Positions 1 to 12,078 of a DNA stretch of 64,000 nucleotides are shown in pieces. A model generated the notes under the pieces. That model saw only the letters and a program-made list of their open reading frames with translations, was not told where the DNA came from and ran no database searches. The translations under genes were made by a program, and so were the position numbers. The stretch lies in NCBI GenBank assembly GCA_029215795.1, contig JARDYH010000002.1, forward strand, positions 8,487,001 through 8,551,000, written 5' to 3'. The number at the start of each line of letters is the position of its first letter. The first letter of the stretch is position 1. Source of the DNA: Anniella stebbinsi. Taxonomy: Eukaryota > Chordata > Lepidosauria > Squamata > Anniellidae.

Positions 1-168
1 GCTGGGGTGTTCAGAATTTCTGATATTTTTTTTAGGCAGCAGAGCTTTAGCACTTATCTTACTGGAAGGAGGTGGCTGAAAAGTATGTATGTGTTTTTAC
101 AACTTTGATCCTGTTCTTCTCCTTGCAGACTCCCTGGCTACTTGTGCTTTCTGGAAAGTGCCCTGGAG

Positions 169-335
169 CAGTGATCTTCAACTGGTCCAGATCCGAGACC
201 GCCTTGAACTCCCAACATGTGTCATGGGATCCCCTTTCACAATAGTCCAATATGGCGACCACAACTTTGCTGTGACCCATCTGGACCGATCTCGTGACCC
301 ACTTTTGGGTCGTGATCAACAGCTGAAGACCACTG
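169..335. mobile_element. Small hAT-like element (CAGTG ends)
   Basis: The inverted ends are CAGTGATCTTCAACTG and CAGCTGAAGACCACTG, with 8-bp flanks CCCTGGAG and CCCTAAAG (six of eight match). CAGTGRTYYTCAA-type ends are common in vertebrate hAT non-autonomous elements. The interior contains GATCGGTCC/GGTCCAGATC-type symmetry and no ORF. Confidence 0.6.
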
Positions 336-341
336 CCCTAA

Positions 342-408
342 AGGACTTAACCAGGACTTCCTCCCTCGGGTCAGGAAGCCACAAGCGAAGACTACCTGGT
401 TAAGTCCT
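342..408. repeat. Short perfect hairpin
   Basis: AGGACTTAACCAGG at 342-355 is the exact reverse complement of CCTGGTTAAGTCCT at 395-408, with a further cttcct/aggaag pair inside. It is adjacent to the small hAT-like element. Confidence 0.7.
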
Positions 409-938
409 CTAAGAGGGTTTTCAGAAAACACAAGCAGCTGGAGAGAATACAATGACAAAATGAAATAAAAATGGTAAAATAAAGAGCAGACGCACTACCA
501 CCCTCAGCCACCTCTTTACAGTAAGGTAAGCCCTGAAGCCCTTGTGCATTATAAAATTTCTCTGAAATTCTCTTCTCTAGGAATGTTGCGGGCACCCAGC
601 CACTTCTGGTAGTCTTTCAAAAGTCCGTGGACAATGGAGGTTCCAGAAATTGCACATTCCCCCCATTGCGTAAATGGCTGCTGCAAAGGCCATTACTTTC
701 ATGCCGTGACTCTTATGTAAATGGGGCCTTTATGAAAGCCATTTACTCGGGTGGGGGGGATTGAGTACTTTCCAGAGCCTCCATTGTCACACACAATGGA
801 GTCTCTGGACGGGGGACGGACAGCTGCTAAGCTCTTGCCAAGCTGCCAAGGAAACTCGCACAGGCGCTGACAGCAGCAGAGTGAGCACCTGATAAGTTGG
901 ACCAGGCTGAGTTCACCCACCCCTATTCATGCCTTTCC

Positions 939-1256
939 TAGGGTGTCCATATGGAAAAGAGGCGAGGGCTCCTGTATCTTTAACAGTTGTGATGAAGAGG
1001 GAATTCCTGCAGGTCTCATTCATATGCATGCAGCACCTGATGAAATTCCCTCTTCATCGCAAAAGTTAAAGCTGCAGGAGCCCTGTCCTCTTGACCAGAT
1101 ACAAGAGGGCAGGGCTCCTGCAGCTTTAACTGTTGTGGCGAAGAGGGAGTTTCACCAGGTGCTGTATGCATGCGAATGACACCTGCTGAAATTCCCTTTT
1201 CTGCGCAACTGTGAAAGATACAGGAGCCCTGGCCTCCTTTCCATACGATCAGCCTA
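939..1256. mobile_element. hAT MITE, ~318-bp double-foldback family, copy 1
   Basis: The TIRs are TAGGGTGTCC and GATCAGCCTA. Like the other copies it has two foldback halves, each pairing an aggg(c)ctcctg block with caggagccct. The 8-bp flanks do not match, so the duplication has decayed. Confidence 0.7.
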
Positions 1257-1804
1257 AAATAGGACTACAATAATGCAACGGTAAATTATTCACTCCAACC
1301 CACTGGTATAGCTCTGGGATACTTTGATCAGTTTAGGTGCTCCACTGCTCCTGTGAAATGATAGAAAGTCCCCAACTAATTTAAAGAAAGGCATGAGTGT
1401 TTTCCTCCCATCTCTTTGCTTTTTAAGAGACATTTGACCTCTGAAAAACAAAGAAAAGGAAAAACGCTTGGTCAGCAACTACTTTTGTTAGAAGGTCACT
1501 GGAGAAAGGAATGGGGTATGATGGGCTAAGACGATAATCCTCTCCTCCAAATGGGCCTCCTGACATCCCAACGTCACCAACGTCATTCTTTCACCACAAT
1601 TTTCGTTCGCCTGGGCTGGCTTTTGCTGCCTTTGGAAGTGTATTCAGCCGGTGGAAGTAGCCTGCCACTCATCAGGATGAACACATTTGCCAGTTTTGGT
1701 TTCTCGTTTTTCTATTCTTAAGTTCAATTTGTTCCAAACTTTGAGGTTTTTCTAGTCTTAGGTTTGATTTGCCCCAGACGTTGATTTTTCTTTTTCTTTT
1801 TAAA

Positions 1805-2075
1805 GGTTGTGTTGGAAATTTGTATGCATTTCTGTGGTGTTTCTCCTCATACCGGCAATTTTGTACACAATTTTAGCAAATATGCACATTTTGGCAAGCA
1901 TTTTTGATGGATTGTTTACATTTATTTTCAACAATATATGCATTTTTGTGTGTGTGTGTGGGGGGTTTCCCCAAATAAACATTTTTTTGTATGTAGATTT
2001 TGATTGTATTACTCTATTGCAAAATTCAGAGAACTGCAAATTTTTCAGTTCACGTATCCGTTTGAAAGTGTGAAA
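1805..2075. repeat. AT-rich repeat with recurring TGCATTTT-type motifs
   Basis: Short motifs (tgcatttctgtg, tgcacattttgg, tgcatttttgtg) recur every 20-40 bp. Similar composition and motifs recur at 44640-45060 and 63020-63245. Confidence 0.4.
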
Positions 2076-2267
2076 TTAGAGAAATTTGCATTACAATGTG
2101 AACCTAACAAATTTCCCCCCCAAATCTAGCCACTGTCTTCAAAATAATAACAAAAATAAATAAATAAATAAAAAGAACCTATTTCAAGGATCAAGGAAAG
2201 ACAATGTAAAATCGTTAATATCATGTCCTCCTGCTAACTCAGTCATAACAAGAACCAACCAGGGGCT

Positions 2268-2640
2268 CATAGAATCATAGAATAGTAGCGTTGGAAGGGA
2301 CCTATAAGGCCATCAAGTCCAACCCCCTGCTCAATATAGGAATCTACCTTAAAGCATCCCTGACAGAAGGTTGTCCAGCTGCCTCTTGAAGACCTCTAGT
2401 GTGGAAGAGCCCACAACCTCCCTAGGTGATTGGTTCCATTGTCATACTGCTCTAACAGTCAGGACATTTTTCCTGATGTCCAGACAGAATCTGTCTTCCT
2501 GTAACTTGAGCCCATTATTCTGTGCTCTGCACTCTGGGATGATGGAGAAGAGATCCTGGCCCTCCTCCGTGTGACAACCTTTCAAGTATTTGAAGAGTGC
2601 TATCATGTCTCCCCTCAGTCTTCTCTTCTCTAGACTTATG
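2268..2640 (-). mobile_element. CR1 LINE 3' end
   Basis: This starts at the CR1 terminal octamer repeat (tcatagaatcatagaat, inverted) and runs through the typical 3' region, with the minus reading ending in a CQTL/GLKLQ-type block. It stops near 2640, where a GGCC-family element starts. Confidence 0.75.
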
Positions 2641-2644
2641 AGCC

Positions 2645-3141
2645 TTCCGGTATGGAGGGGAGGGAGGATCTCAGGCTTTCCAGCTTCCAGGATCCTTCCT
2701 CAGCATCCATACGCCAGTGCATCATCCTGGAAGCCAACAAGGATGTTCCAACATGGCATGGCATGGCTTTTTTTTTTTAAAAGGAGAGCCTAGATCCTGC
2801 ACAATGGTATTTTTTATTTTTTTATTTTATAAAGGGTAATTCAGTGATGTCATCCAAGGGATGGTGAAAGTACTGCCCCCGCCCCCGTAGGCACAGAGCC
2901 ACTCCGCGTAGGTCTGTGCCCATTTGAGGACCCGGGAGCCCATGGCACAGTGGCCACAGTCCTCGAGGTTGTCCCAGGACCACCAAAAAAAGAAAAGAAA
3001 AGGGAAATCTGTGGTGGCAGTTATCCCAGGGAAAGTCTCTGCTCATCCCTGGTGGACCCCGGGATTCCCTGTGTGTCATTTGGATACACAGGGATGACAT
3101 AGGGATGACCCCGGGATATATGCATGGTGTAGACATGGCCC
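2645..3141. mobile_element. GGCC-ended MITE (long type)
   Basis: The right end is ggtgtagacatggccc. The interior blocks gtcctcgaggttgtcccagg, ttatccc and cccctgtgtgtcatttggat are shared with copies at 8602, 14418, 30071, 50054, 53530 and 54786. The left end is worn and abuts CR1. Confidence 0.6.
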
Positions 3142-3796
3142 AGGATGTGTTACAAAGTAATTGGGAGGGAAACAGACACATGCTTATATCATGGCCAAAT
3201 CAAAGGGAGGAATGGTTTTCTCAGTTTTTGTTTTCTTTTACTGAAAGCAAAAATCATGGTGAATGCAAACAGTCTGACCTTTGGTGAACTGATGTCATTT
3301 CCTCTCTGATAGTCATCAAGTTCCAACTAGGAAGAGCATGATTTCAAATAACAAGTGTGGAATAAGGCCTATTACTATAGCAAGGCTTTCTCCTCCCTCT
3401 ACATGAGAGACTGATGGTAACAAATTATAAATCAACATAACCCCCTGCTCTTGCCTCTAAATTATTGAGTGGGAAACTAAAACCTCGGAGAGGCTTAAGC
3501 AATCTGTCAGTCGCTAAGCTTGTGTTGGAAAATTAGCTCGTGATATGTAATGATCTTTTCTATACATATTAATTCCTTTTAACTGTTCAAATAGAATTTG
3601 AGTAATAGCTTCTTAATGTTCACTACAGAAGGTAACTAAATCTTTAATGGACTCTCGTTGCAACCAACTTAATATCATAATTTAATCGAAGATTGCACAT
3701 GCATGCGTCCATGAGCACACACATACAGAGAGAGAGAGAGAGGAATAACAGCTACATTCTCACAGCTTTGCTTTCTTTAATATTTAGAATTACTAA

Positions 3797-3990
3797 GGCT
3801 AGTTCTATACCAAGCAGGATATAGCACTATGAAAGTGGCATGAAAGTGGTATATGGTATGTGTCTATGGGCCCCAACAGTTGTCAGTGCACTTCAATACC
3901 TCTCTAAAGCAGTAGTGTGGCTCCGGCCTCTTATATACCGCTTTCATCCTGATTTCATAGTGCAATATCCTGCTTGGTGTAGATTAGGCC
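3797..3990. mobile_element. GGCC-ended MITE (short type)
   Basis: It has the same ccaagcaggatata / tatcctgcttgg ends and interior as the copy at 36157. The flanks are TAA and CAA. Confidence 0.68.
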
Positions 3991-4278
3991 CAATTCTGCC
4001 ACCTCACTCTGAAACACTCACACAATGCATTAAATGATGCGCTGACCGATGCACCAAATAAAGATGTAACTTGATAGAGGTTTGCACATTTCATTCTAAT
4101 AGGCTACCAGACTTTGATCTAATATACTCAAGTTAATTAAGTACATCCTTACAGACCAAAGAAAGACTAAGGCAACCTTCCTTAAGCTGGTGACCTTCAG
4201 CTGGGCGGACTGCAATTCCCATCATCCCCAGCAAACATGGACTTAGTTAGTACTAAGGCAGTATATGCCTGTGTCTTT

Positions 4279-4472
4279 GGTCAGATCTACATCAAGCAGG
4301 ATATAGCACTATGAAAGTGGTATGAAATTGGTATGCGGTATGTGTCTATGGGCCACAACAGTTGTCAGTGCACTTCAATACCACTATAAAACAGTAGTGT
4401 GGCTCCTGCCTTTTATATACTGCTTCCATACTGCTTTCATAGTGCAATACCCTGCTTGGTGTAGATTGGGCC
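4279..4472. mobile_element. GGCC-ended MITE (short type)
   Basis: This is a close copy of the element at 3797 in the same orientation, about 290 bp downstream. The ends are GGTCAGATCTACATCAA and TTGGTGTAGATTGGGCC. Confidence 0.7.
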
Positions 4473-4818
4473 TAAGTTAACTATAGGTCATCTATCCTGG
4501 AACTTTAGGTTTTTTGTCATGTTCTTAAATAATGTTCATTTTTACATATGTCTGAAGTAGACAGATTTATTTATTTTCTTGAAAGAGCTATTCCCTTTCT
4601 CTTTGGGTTCTCCATTTGAATTCCATATATCATCATCAAATAACAATTTCAGAAGGAAGTATAGTAGGTAAAGCCATACTAGACCTATCGAAGGTCTACT
4701 ATTCCTAAGATTCTTTCCCAAGATTGTTCAACCACTCTCATTATAAACCAATCACTGCTTTTGTTATAGTAAGGACACATCTCATAAGTAATAGTTTGAG
4801 GATTGCATTTAATAGAAA

Positions 4819-5138
4819 TAGGCTGACCATGTGAAAAGGAGGACAGGGCTCCTGTAACTTTAACAGTTGTAGAGAAAAGGGAATTTTAGCCAGTGTCATT
4901 TGGATGCAATTAGTCCCTGGTGAAATTCCCTCTTCATCACAACAGTTAAAGTTGCAGGCACTATACCAGAGTGACCATATACAAAAGAAGGCCGGGCCCC
5001 TGCAACTTTAACAGTTGTGATGAAGAGGGAATTTCATCAGGAACTAATTGCATACAAATGACACTGGCTGAAATTCCCTTTTCTCTACAACTGTTAAAGT
5101 TACAGGAGCCCTGTCCTCCTTTTCACATGGTCAGCCTA
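4819..5138. mobile_element. hAT MITE, ~318-bp family, copy 2, TSD AATAGAAA
   Basis: The ends are TAGGCTGACC and GGTCAGCCTA, perfect inverted repeats, flanked by exact 8-bp AATAGAAA duplications (4811-4818, 5139-5146). An 8-bp TSD is the hallmark of hAT transposition. It belongs to the subfamily with tgcaattagt in the loop. No coding capacity. Confidence 0.9.
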
Positions 5139-6235
5139 AATAGAAAAGCATCCTTTGCTGAAAGTATATGCAAGATCTTAAGCATTAGGAAACATAATAG
5201 AAGTAGATCCCTGTGAAGCTGGAAGATTGAAAGATTGTGGCAACACACTACATGGCTTGCTCTGTTGGAGAGAACGGGTTTGCTGTCAGAATTCTGTTTC
5301 AATGACGAACAGGATTACAAAGAAGAAAGTACAGGACTACAAAGGATAAGAATAGCAAAGAAAGAAAAAGTAAAGAAAAAGAAAACCATGGAAGGGATGG
5401 CATGATCTGTATATCCCTAAGTTAACAAAGGGTTATAGCACAGTTTGTGGAGGTTTGAGGCCTACAGAGACAATTAATAAATTCAGGCCTAGAGGCATGG
5501 AGATTTCTGTTGGGAGTATCCCTAAGAGGAATGTTTTCATTTCTCCAGTTTAGGTTCATTTCTCAAAGTGGGCACTTTACTCTCTGTTTTGGAGAAAGAG
5601 GGTATAAAAGAGTGAGAGAGCCAGCCAGACCAGAGTTGGGAAAGACCAGGGCCAGAGAAAGACTGGAGTTTATAGAAAGAGCAGAATGAACCAACATAGG
5701 GTAAAAGAACTTCCATTGTTTTGCAACTCTTATTTCTTTTGACACCTATTGACTGAACACTTTTAATTGTAACTTAGTTGTTTTACTTTATGAGTAAAGC
5801 CATAATTGTGTGGAGCGTCATTCACCCCACATCTACACCCTAAACCCCATACTAGGAAGGGGAAGGTAAAAATAAAAGGAGGAAGGTGGTACTCTTAAGG
5901 AGGCATAGATCCTTAAAGAGTTGCTCAGAGAGTCAACGTTATAGAATGACCCCGGAAATGGTGGTATAGCGGATTTGGCCCCCCAAAACAGTTTTTCCAC
6001 CTGGATGCGGATTTGCTCCCCATTTCCCGGGCATGTCTGGACAAATCCAGACGGATGGTCACCCTACCATCACCCTGTCTCATTCACAGAGTTTCATGGA
6101 GGTCCATATAACAGTGTCTTCTAGCATCCCTCACATATTTTCCTGTCACTCCCTCCATCTTTTCCCCCTTAATGCAAGTATCCCGTTAAAGAAAACAGAA
6201 AAGAATGGAAAGGCTGCACAAGTCCTTTGGAATGT
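5139..6235. other. No recognisable feature
   Basis: AT-rich unique-looking intronic DNA with purine-rich stretches (5340-5400). I see no exon or element. Confidence 0.5.
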
Positions 6236-6243
6236 TAATAATA

Positions 6244-6274
<31 letters not shown>

Positions 6275-6276
6275 TA
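6236..6276. repeat. (TAA)n microsatellite
   Basis: Tail repeat of the inverted L2-type copy. Confidence 0.9.
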
Positions 6277-6282
6277 TATTTA

Positions 6283-6475
6283 TTTCTTACCCGCCTCTCC
6301 CTCCAGATCGAGGCAGGGAACAACATCAAACACAAAATACATAAAACTGATTAAAATCATAAAACTTATCCATTATTAAAATACCATTAAAATGCCAATA
6401 AAACTCTTAAAATTCAACTGGGTAGGCCTGCCGGAAGAGATCCTTTTTATGGCTTTCTTAAAGTCAAAGAGACTA
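6283..6475 (-). mobile_element. L2-type LINE 3' end
   Basis: Inverted cttacccgcctctccctcc, then a block matching the plus-strand tail at 22820-22990 (ttttattggtattttaatg and ggcaggcctaccca). It ends in (TAA)n. Confidence 0.6.
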
Positions 6476-6486
6476 TTAAGTTGACA

Positions 6487-6520
<34 letters not shown>

Positions 6521-6523
6521 TAT
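6487..6523. repeat. (ATT)n microsatellite
   Basis: Tail repeat of the second inverted L2-type copy. Confidence 0.9.
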
Positions 6524-6965
6524 TACATTTATATACTACCCCATAGTAGAAGCTCTCGGGGCGGTTTACAAAAATTAAAAGATTGAACACTAAAAAGACA
6601 ATATAAAAAATTTAAAACCATAATCATAAAACAGCTGACATTTAAAACATTGTAAACTGTTAAGCCTGGCCACAAAGTCAGATAAAACCTCAACTTAAGC
6701 TGTTAAAATGCCTCCGGCAGCCCATTCCACAGTCTGGGAGAGGCAAAAGAGAAGGTCCTCTGGGTAACAGTTGTCAGCCTGGTTTTGGTTGACTGTAACA
6801 AATTCTTCCCAGAGGACCTGAGTGTGCGGGGCGGATTGTATGGGGGAAGGCGATCCCGCAGGAAACCTGGGCTAATGCTAGGAGCCTTCCATATGGAAAT
6901 ACCCCAAAATGCTGGTGACCAGCCAGTCAGTATTGGCAATACTGTGCTAAATGGACTAAAGCTCT
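6510..6965 (-). mobile_element. L2-type LINE 3' end with ORF2 C-terminus
   Basis: The minus reading at 6703-6900 contains RDRLPPYNPPRTLRSS and RTFSFASPRLWNGLPEAF, the C-terminal signature of L2-type ORF2. The 3' UTR part (6520-6700) is nearly the inverse of 28283-28470. Confidence 0.62.
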
Positions 6966-7825
6966 GACTTCTTATAAGGCACCTTCCCATGTCCCTAAAT
7001 CACCACTTTGGTGATTTAGGCCAAATTTGAGATTAATCTGAGGAACTCTAAGAGAAGCAAAGAAGAGGAAGAAAAATTGCAATTACAAAAGCAAGGAAAA
7101 TACCTTCCTTCCTAACTCTAGTGTTAACCAGGTAGATGAAATGGAAGGAACCACAGCTTTGTTTCTGCTGTTTTATCCCTTCCCTTTCAACCAATAGCTT
7201 AATTACACCTATCTGACCTTTGTTTAACCTCTCTCAAGTGTAACACCTAAGCTGATTGTAACAGACAGAAAATTATGAAACAACAAACTGTGAAGTAATG
7301 GAGTGAAAAATGTGAGTTGCGGATTAATGGATTGGAAACTAACCAGCTGTGAGCTAGGTCAATTGCACATCACAAGCCACTGTTTGGACATCATTGCTGT
7401 GATGTGAATTTCAGACTTGACTTCACACCTGGGAGTGGGTAATATACGTCAGAGAGTCACATTGCTTCAAGTAATTAACCTGGCCGCTAGTAAATACAAA
7501 GCAAAAAATAATTTTAAGTTAATCATGGTGCTATATGTACATCTCTATATCATCTCTATACCATGTATAACTCTATCTTACAAAAATTGTCATAAAACTA
7601 GAATACCAGCAGGGTGGGGGACCTTTTACCCATTCTCTTCCTATTACATGTATGAACCCTTTCCCCTTCCTTTGGAGAATACAGTGGAGATAAATCTATC
7701 AATTTCAGTTCTTTTCAATTTCCTATTTTTTTTAATCTTAAATTTGTTTTGGAAATACAGTATTTCCCCTCAATTAAGCCTTACGAGTGTTTAGATCATA
7801 CCCAATCTGCTAACAGCCAATTACA

Positions 7826-7905
7826 ATGCACATCTACTCAAAAGTAAGTCCCATTGAATTCAATGGAAATCACTCCCAAATAAGTGTAAATAGGATTACA
7901 GGCCT
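7826..7905. repeat. Short dispersed palindromic repeat (AGTAAGTCCCATTGA type)
   Basis: aaaagtaagtcccattgaat is followed by its partial inverse tcaatggaaatcactccc. Related pieces lie at 18030-18105, 46368-46498 and 62250-62312. Confidence 0.5.
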
Positions 7906-8601
7906 TAATATATTTAATATAATTAAACACAGCACCCTCTCTATCCCCTAGGCTGCCATCATGAAGACCAAATACCAAACTGTTACAATTTTGAAAGGCT
8001 TATTTATTTTTAGCCAACTCCCAATTCTTGCTGTAATTCATGTGACATTTAATTTTAGATCTCTCCACTATGTCTGTACAAACACCTTAATTCTTCCCTG
8101 CTTCACAGGGGAAGGGAAAAAAAACAACACCCTTTTTATTACACATATCTATATCTATAGAGGGATATAGATATCTATCTATATATTTGAAATTAGCCCT
8201 TAGGTTTCAATTCATCACTTGCTATCATAGACAAGTGGGATTTTTGCCTTCCATTTGATGAGCCTTAACTATTTGCTGCCATTCAAGTTTATTACCATAC
8301 CATAAAAGATGACTTAATAGGCCACTAGCCCAGGATGGGGAAATTATCCCGTTACTGAAACACTGAGGCTATCAAATTAGCAGCACTACGGATCGCCTCG
8401 CTTGACATTTGTGTGCAACTTTTCACAGCCCAACGTTTCTTGAACAGGCAAGATCATTTTCACACGCCTTACCCCATAGTCCTCAGTTTGGAAATAAAGG
8501 AAGGGATGAGCAGAACTAATTAATTCCTTTTCAAGAACTTTTGCCAGAGATGAAAAGGATTCATTCCACATTCAGGTTTGGGAAATGCTGCTCAAGGTTC
8601 A

Positions 8602-9028
8602 GGGTTCATCTACACTTAAGGGTGGAGCGGGAGGGAGGGGGAGGATCGCGGTCTTACCTGCTTCTGTGATCCTCCCCCAGCATCTACATGGCCACACAAC
8701 ATACTGGATGGGAAGAGGGAAATTGCAGGCATCTTTTCTTTTGGCAAAAAAAGATAAGTAACCCACCACCACCAAACCCGGGCCATCTCAGGGATGGGCA
8801 TGGAGCCACCCTGTGCAGCTCCGTGCCCATTTGAGGACTTAGGAGGCTCTGCGCACACCAGCCGTGGTCCTTGAGGTTGTCCTGGGACTGCAGAACAACC
8901 AGTTTCAGTTATCCCAGGGTTGTCTCTAGGTCATCCCCGGTTGACCCCGGGGTCCCCTGTGCATCATTTGGATGCACAGGGACAACCTAGAGATGACCCC
9001 GGGATTAGTGCCTGGTGCAGACATGGCC
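8602..9028. mobile_element. GGCC-ended MITE (long type)
   Basis: The ends are gggttcatctacact and ggtgcagacatggcc. It contains the gatgcacagggacaacctag / tcatttggatgcacag palindromic block. Confidence 0.62.
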
Positions 9029-9639
9029 TTGGTCTCGTTCAAGGAGATTCAGTGCAGCTAAATTGTGTACATGGACCAGGATGTCTTAGCTGCAAGGGGC
9101 AATGCTGACACCTGACCAAGCTGAAATGTTCCCCCTTCTATTTTACCACCCCATATGCATTGGTGAAATGGGGGAGCATTTCAGCAACCTATTCCCTGGC
9201 TGCCTTGTGCTACTCACATGTTGTTGTGGGACCTACAACAAAAAATACAACTACCAATCTGCCATATTGTTTTTTTATCAGAATACCTCCTCCCCCACCT
9301 GAGAAGTTTTCAATTTTTATTTATACGGGGGGGGGGGGGGGGTTCTTCAAATTTTTGTACAGCTTTATAAGACAAGGTCCCAACCCCATCAGTACCATTT
9401 AAGAAACAGCAGTGGTAACCATGGACGGCCAAGTATTTCAGTTCAGTTCAGTTTTGTTAAGAATGTACAAAACTTCTGGCAGGACTCCATACTTGGGACA
9501 AAAATAACTTCAGATGAAAAAGAAAATGAATATGGGAGAAAGTCAGGCAGACAGATTCACCTAATCCTAGTGACAACCCCCCCCCCCAAAAGAATTATTT
9601 TAAAAAACAAATCACACATCTACCATCCCCATCCCTGGA

Positions 9640-9775
9640 GTTTATTATTATTTATTACATTTTTTATACTGCCCAATATCTGAGGCTCCCTGGGCAGTTC
9701 ATAATTAAAAACATGAAATGAAGCAGATCAAAAGATAACATAAAACTTTAAAAGTGTTTTTAAAAAATAATGGGC
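9640..9775 (-). mobile_element. L2-type LINE 3' tail
   Basis: Inverted tail: tttattacattttttatact, then gcccaatatctgaggctccc. Confidence 0.45.
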
Positions 9776-10129
9776 AGATCCATCCTGAAATGACCTCCAA
9801 GTTTTGGCATCAGGATGCCATGGCCCGAGGTTTGCACAGTCCTAACGTTAACACTGCTTATACTTAAGACACACATTCAGAGAAAGGATTGACAAGGGAA
9901 AAGATTGTGTTCCACATGATGAGGACTCACTCCCAGTTATCTTTCCCCTGTCCAACCCTGTTGGGCAGATCAGCAGGGAGAAAGGGGGCATGCCTAGCAA
10001 ATAGTGATGGGCACATCTGGACCATGCCTATGAAGTAGGGATGGACACATCTGTCAGTTTAGCTGTTTCGGGTGGTCAGGGGCCTTTTACATACATACAG
10101 AAGGGAATTCAGAACTGTCAGCAGCCTGC

Positions 10130-12078
10130 TGTGACCAGTTTGCCCTGCACTTTCAGACAAAATCGCTCGGATCCACACTGACTTGGCTGCTATAATTGAT
10201 ACAGACCCAGTGGATGTAACTTTGGCACCTGCTTGTCCAGTATTATTAAATACTTTTCAATTTGTACAGCCTGATGATGTGGACAAGATCCTTGGAGAGG
10301 CGAGAGCCACCATATGTATGCTAGATCCTTGCCCTTCCTGGCTCATAAAGGCAGCCAGAGGGGGACTGGCCAAGTGGGTGCGTGGAGTGGTTAATACCTC
10401 TCTCTGTCAAGGCAGGGTCCCACCCTGCCTGAAGGAGGCAGTAGTATGACCTATGTTGAAAAAGCCCACCTTGAACCCCAATGTATTAGACAATTACCAG
10501 CCAGTCTCCAATATCCCATTTCTGGGCAAGGTATTGGAGCGCGTGGTAGCCTCCCAACTCCAGGGACTCCTGGATGAGATGGATTATCTAGATCCATTTC
10601 AATCTGGCTTCAGACCTGGTTATGGGACAAAAACAGCTTTGGTCACCTTGGTGGATGATCTGTGCTGGGAACTGGACAGGGGGAGTGTATCCCTGTTAGT
10701 TCTGCTGGACCTCTCAGCGGTGTTCAATACCATCGACCATGGTATCCTTCTGGGCCGCCTTGCTGGGATGGGTCTTGGAGGTACTGTTTTACAGTGGCTC
10801 CATTCCTTCCTGGAGGGGCGAACCCAGAAGGTGGTGCAGGGGGACTTCTGTTCGACTCCTTGGCTGTTGGCCTGTGGAGTCCCTCAGGGTTCTCTTTTGT
10901 CCCCCATGCTATTTCACATATACATGAAACCATTGGGAGAGGTTGTCCAGAGATTTGGGGTGCTGTGCCACCAGTACTCTGATGACACCCAACTCTACTT
11001 CTCCTTTCCACCCTATTCCAAGGAAGCTGTTTTGGTCCTAAACCAATGTCTGTCTGCAGCAATGGACTGGATGAGGACAAACAAATTGAAGCTTAATCCA
11101 GACAAGACAGAGGTGCTCCTGGTCAGTCAAAAGGCAGATCAGGGAATAGGGATTCAGCTTGTGTTGGATGGGGTTACACTCCCTCTGAAGACACAGGTTC
11201 GCAGCTTGGGTGTACTCCTGGATTCAGCCCTGAGCCTGGATGCCCAGGTTTCGGCAGTGCCCAGGAGCGCATTTGCACAGTTAAAGCTGGTGTGCCAGCT
11301 GCGCCCATTCCTTGAGATGTCGGACCTGGCCACGGTGACACACTCCTTAGTTACATCTCGTTTGGATTACTGTAATGTGCTCTACGTGGGGCTGCCGTTG
11401 AAGAGTGTTCGGAAACTTCAGCTGGTTCAAAGAGCTGCAACCAGATTGTTGACCGGGGCTGATTACAGGGAGTATACAACTCCCCTGTTAAAACAGCTCC
11501 ACTGGCTCCCAGTCTGTTTCCAGGCACAATTCAAAGTGCTGGTTATGACCTATAAAGCCCTATACAGCTCGGGTCCAGGACATCTGAATGACCGTATTCT
11601 CCCTTATGAGCCTGCCCATCCCCTGAAGTCTACAGGGGAGGCCCTTCTATCCATCCCACCACCATCACAGGCACGCCTGGTGGGAACGAGGGAGAGGGCC
11701 TTCTCGGTGGCTGCCCCGGGGCTCTGGAACTCCCTTCTCAGGGAAGCTAGACTGGCTCCCTCCTTGGTGTGCTTTCAGAGGCAGGCAAAACCTTTTTCTG
11801 TTTCAGCAGGCCTTTGGGGAGTAATTCATACCTTTGTGGATGTACTGCTTATAGTTCGGATTTTTAATTATGTGTATTTAAAATGTTTTAAAATGTTTTA
11901 AATATTTTAAAATTGTGTACTATGTTTAATTATATATTTTTTATTTTTGTATATCACTATTTGTTTTAACTGTACATATTTTAATTTGTAAGCCACCTTG
12001 AGTCCCATTATTGGGAAAAAGGCAGGATATAAATAAATAAATTTAATAATAATGATAATAATAATAATGATAATAATT
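10130..12078 (+). mobile_element. L2-clade LINE, 5'-truncated, full 3' end
   Basis: This is a non-LTR retrotransposon copy holding the reverse transcriptase half of ORF2, a 3' UTR and a short AT-rich tail. Homology can be read from about FADKIARIHTDL (near 10157) onward; the endonuclease part is missing. The 3' end has the L2-type block GCCACCTTGAGTCCC, then a ggcaggatataaataaa motif, and finishes in TAA/TGATAA repeats to about 12078. Such 5' truncation is typical of LINE insertion. Clade assignment (L2, within the Jockey/CR1-L2 group) rests on remembered protein patterns. The copy reads plus, antisense to the RIT2-like gene. No target duplication was identified. Confidence 0.85.
10183..11901 (+). 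pseudogene. L2 ORF2 reverse transcriptase with one in-frame stop
   Basis: The reading frame is open from before 10183 to 11901 except for a TGA at 10447-10449. Both sides of the stop are in the same frame, and the expected residue there is Arg, so a CGA to TGA (CpG decay) change is likely. Recognisable reverse transcriptase blocks are the FLGKVLERVV region, FQSGFRPGYGTKTAL, LLVLLDLSAVFNTIDH (motif A; the usual AFD is altered to VFN), CGVPQGSLLSPMLF (motif B) and QYSDDTQLYF (motif C, at 10972-11001). Motif C is YSDD where YADD is usual. The C-terminal part contains LDYCNVLYVGLP and the RAFSVAAPGLWNSL signature of this LINE group. It retains no stop over 482 codons, so the copy is fairly young, but it lacks its endonuclease and cannot be autonomous. 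Confidence 0.85.

Noticed and set aside
89..403. Open frame preceded by a pyrimidine-rich ccttgcag acceptor-like site
   Set aside because: Its body is the small hAT-like element at 169-335; there is no protein homology and both strands are open.
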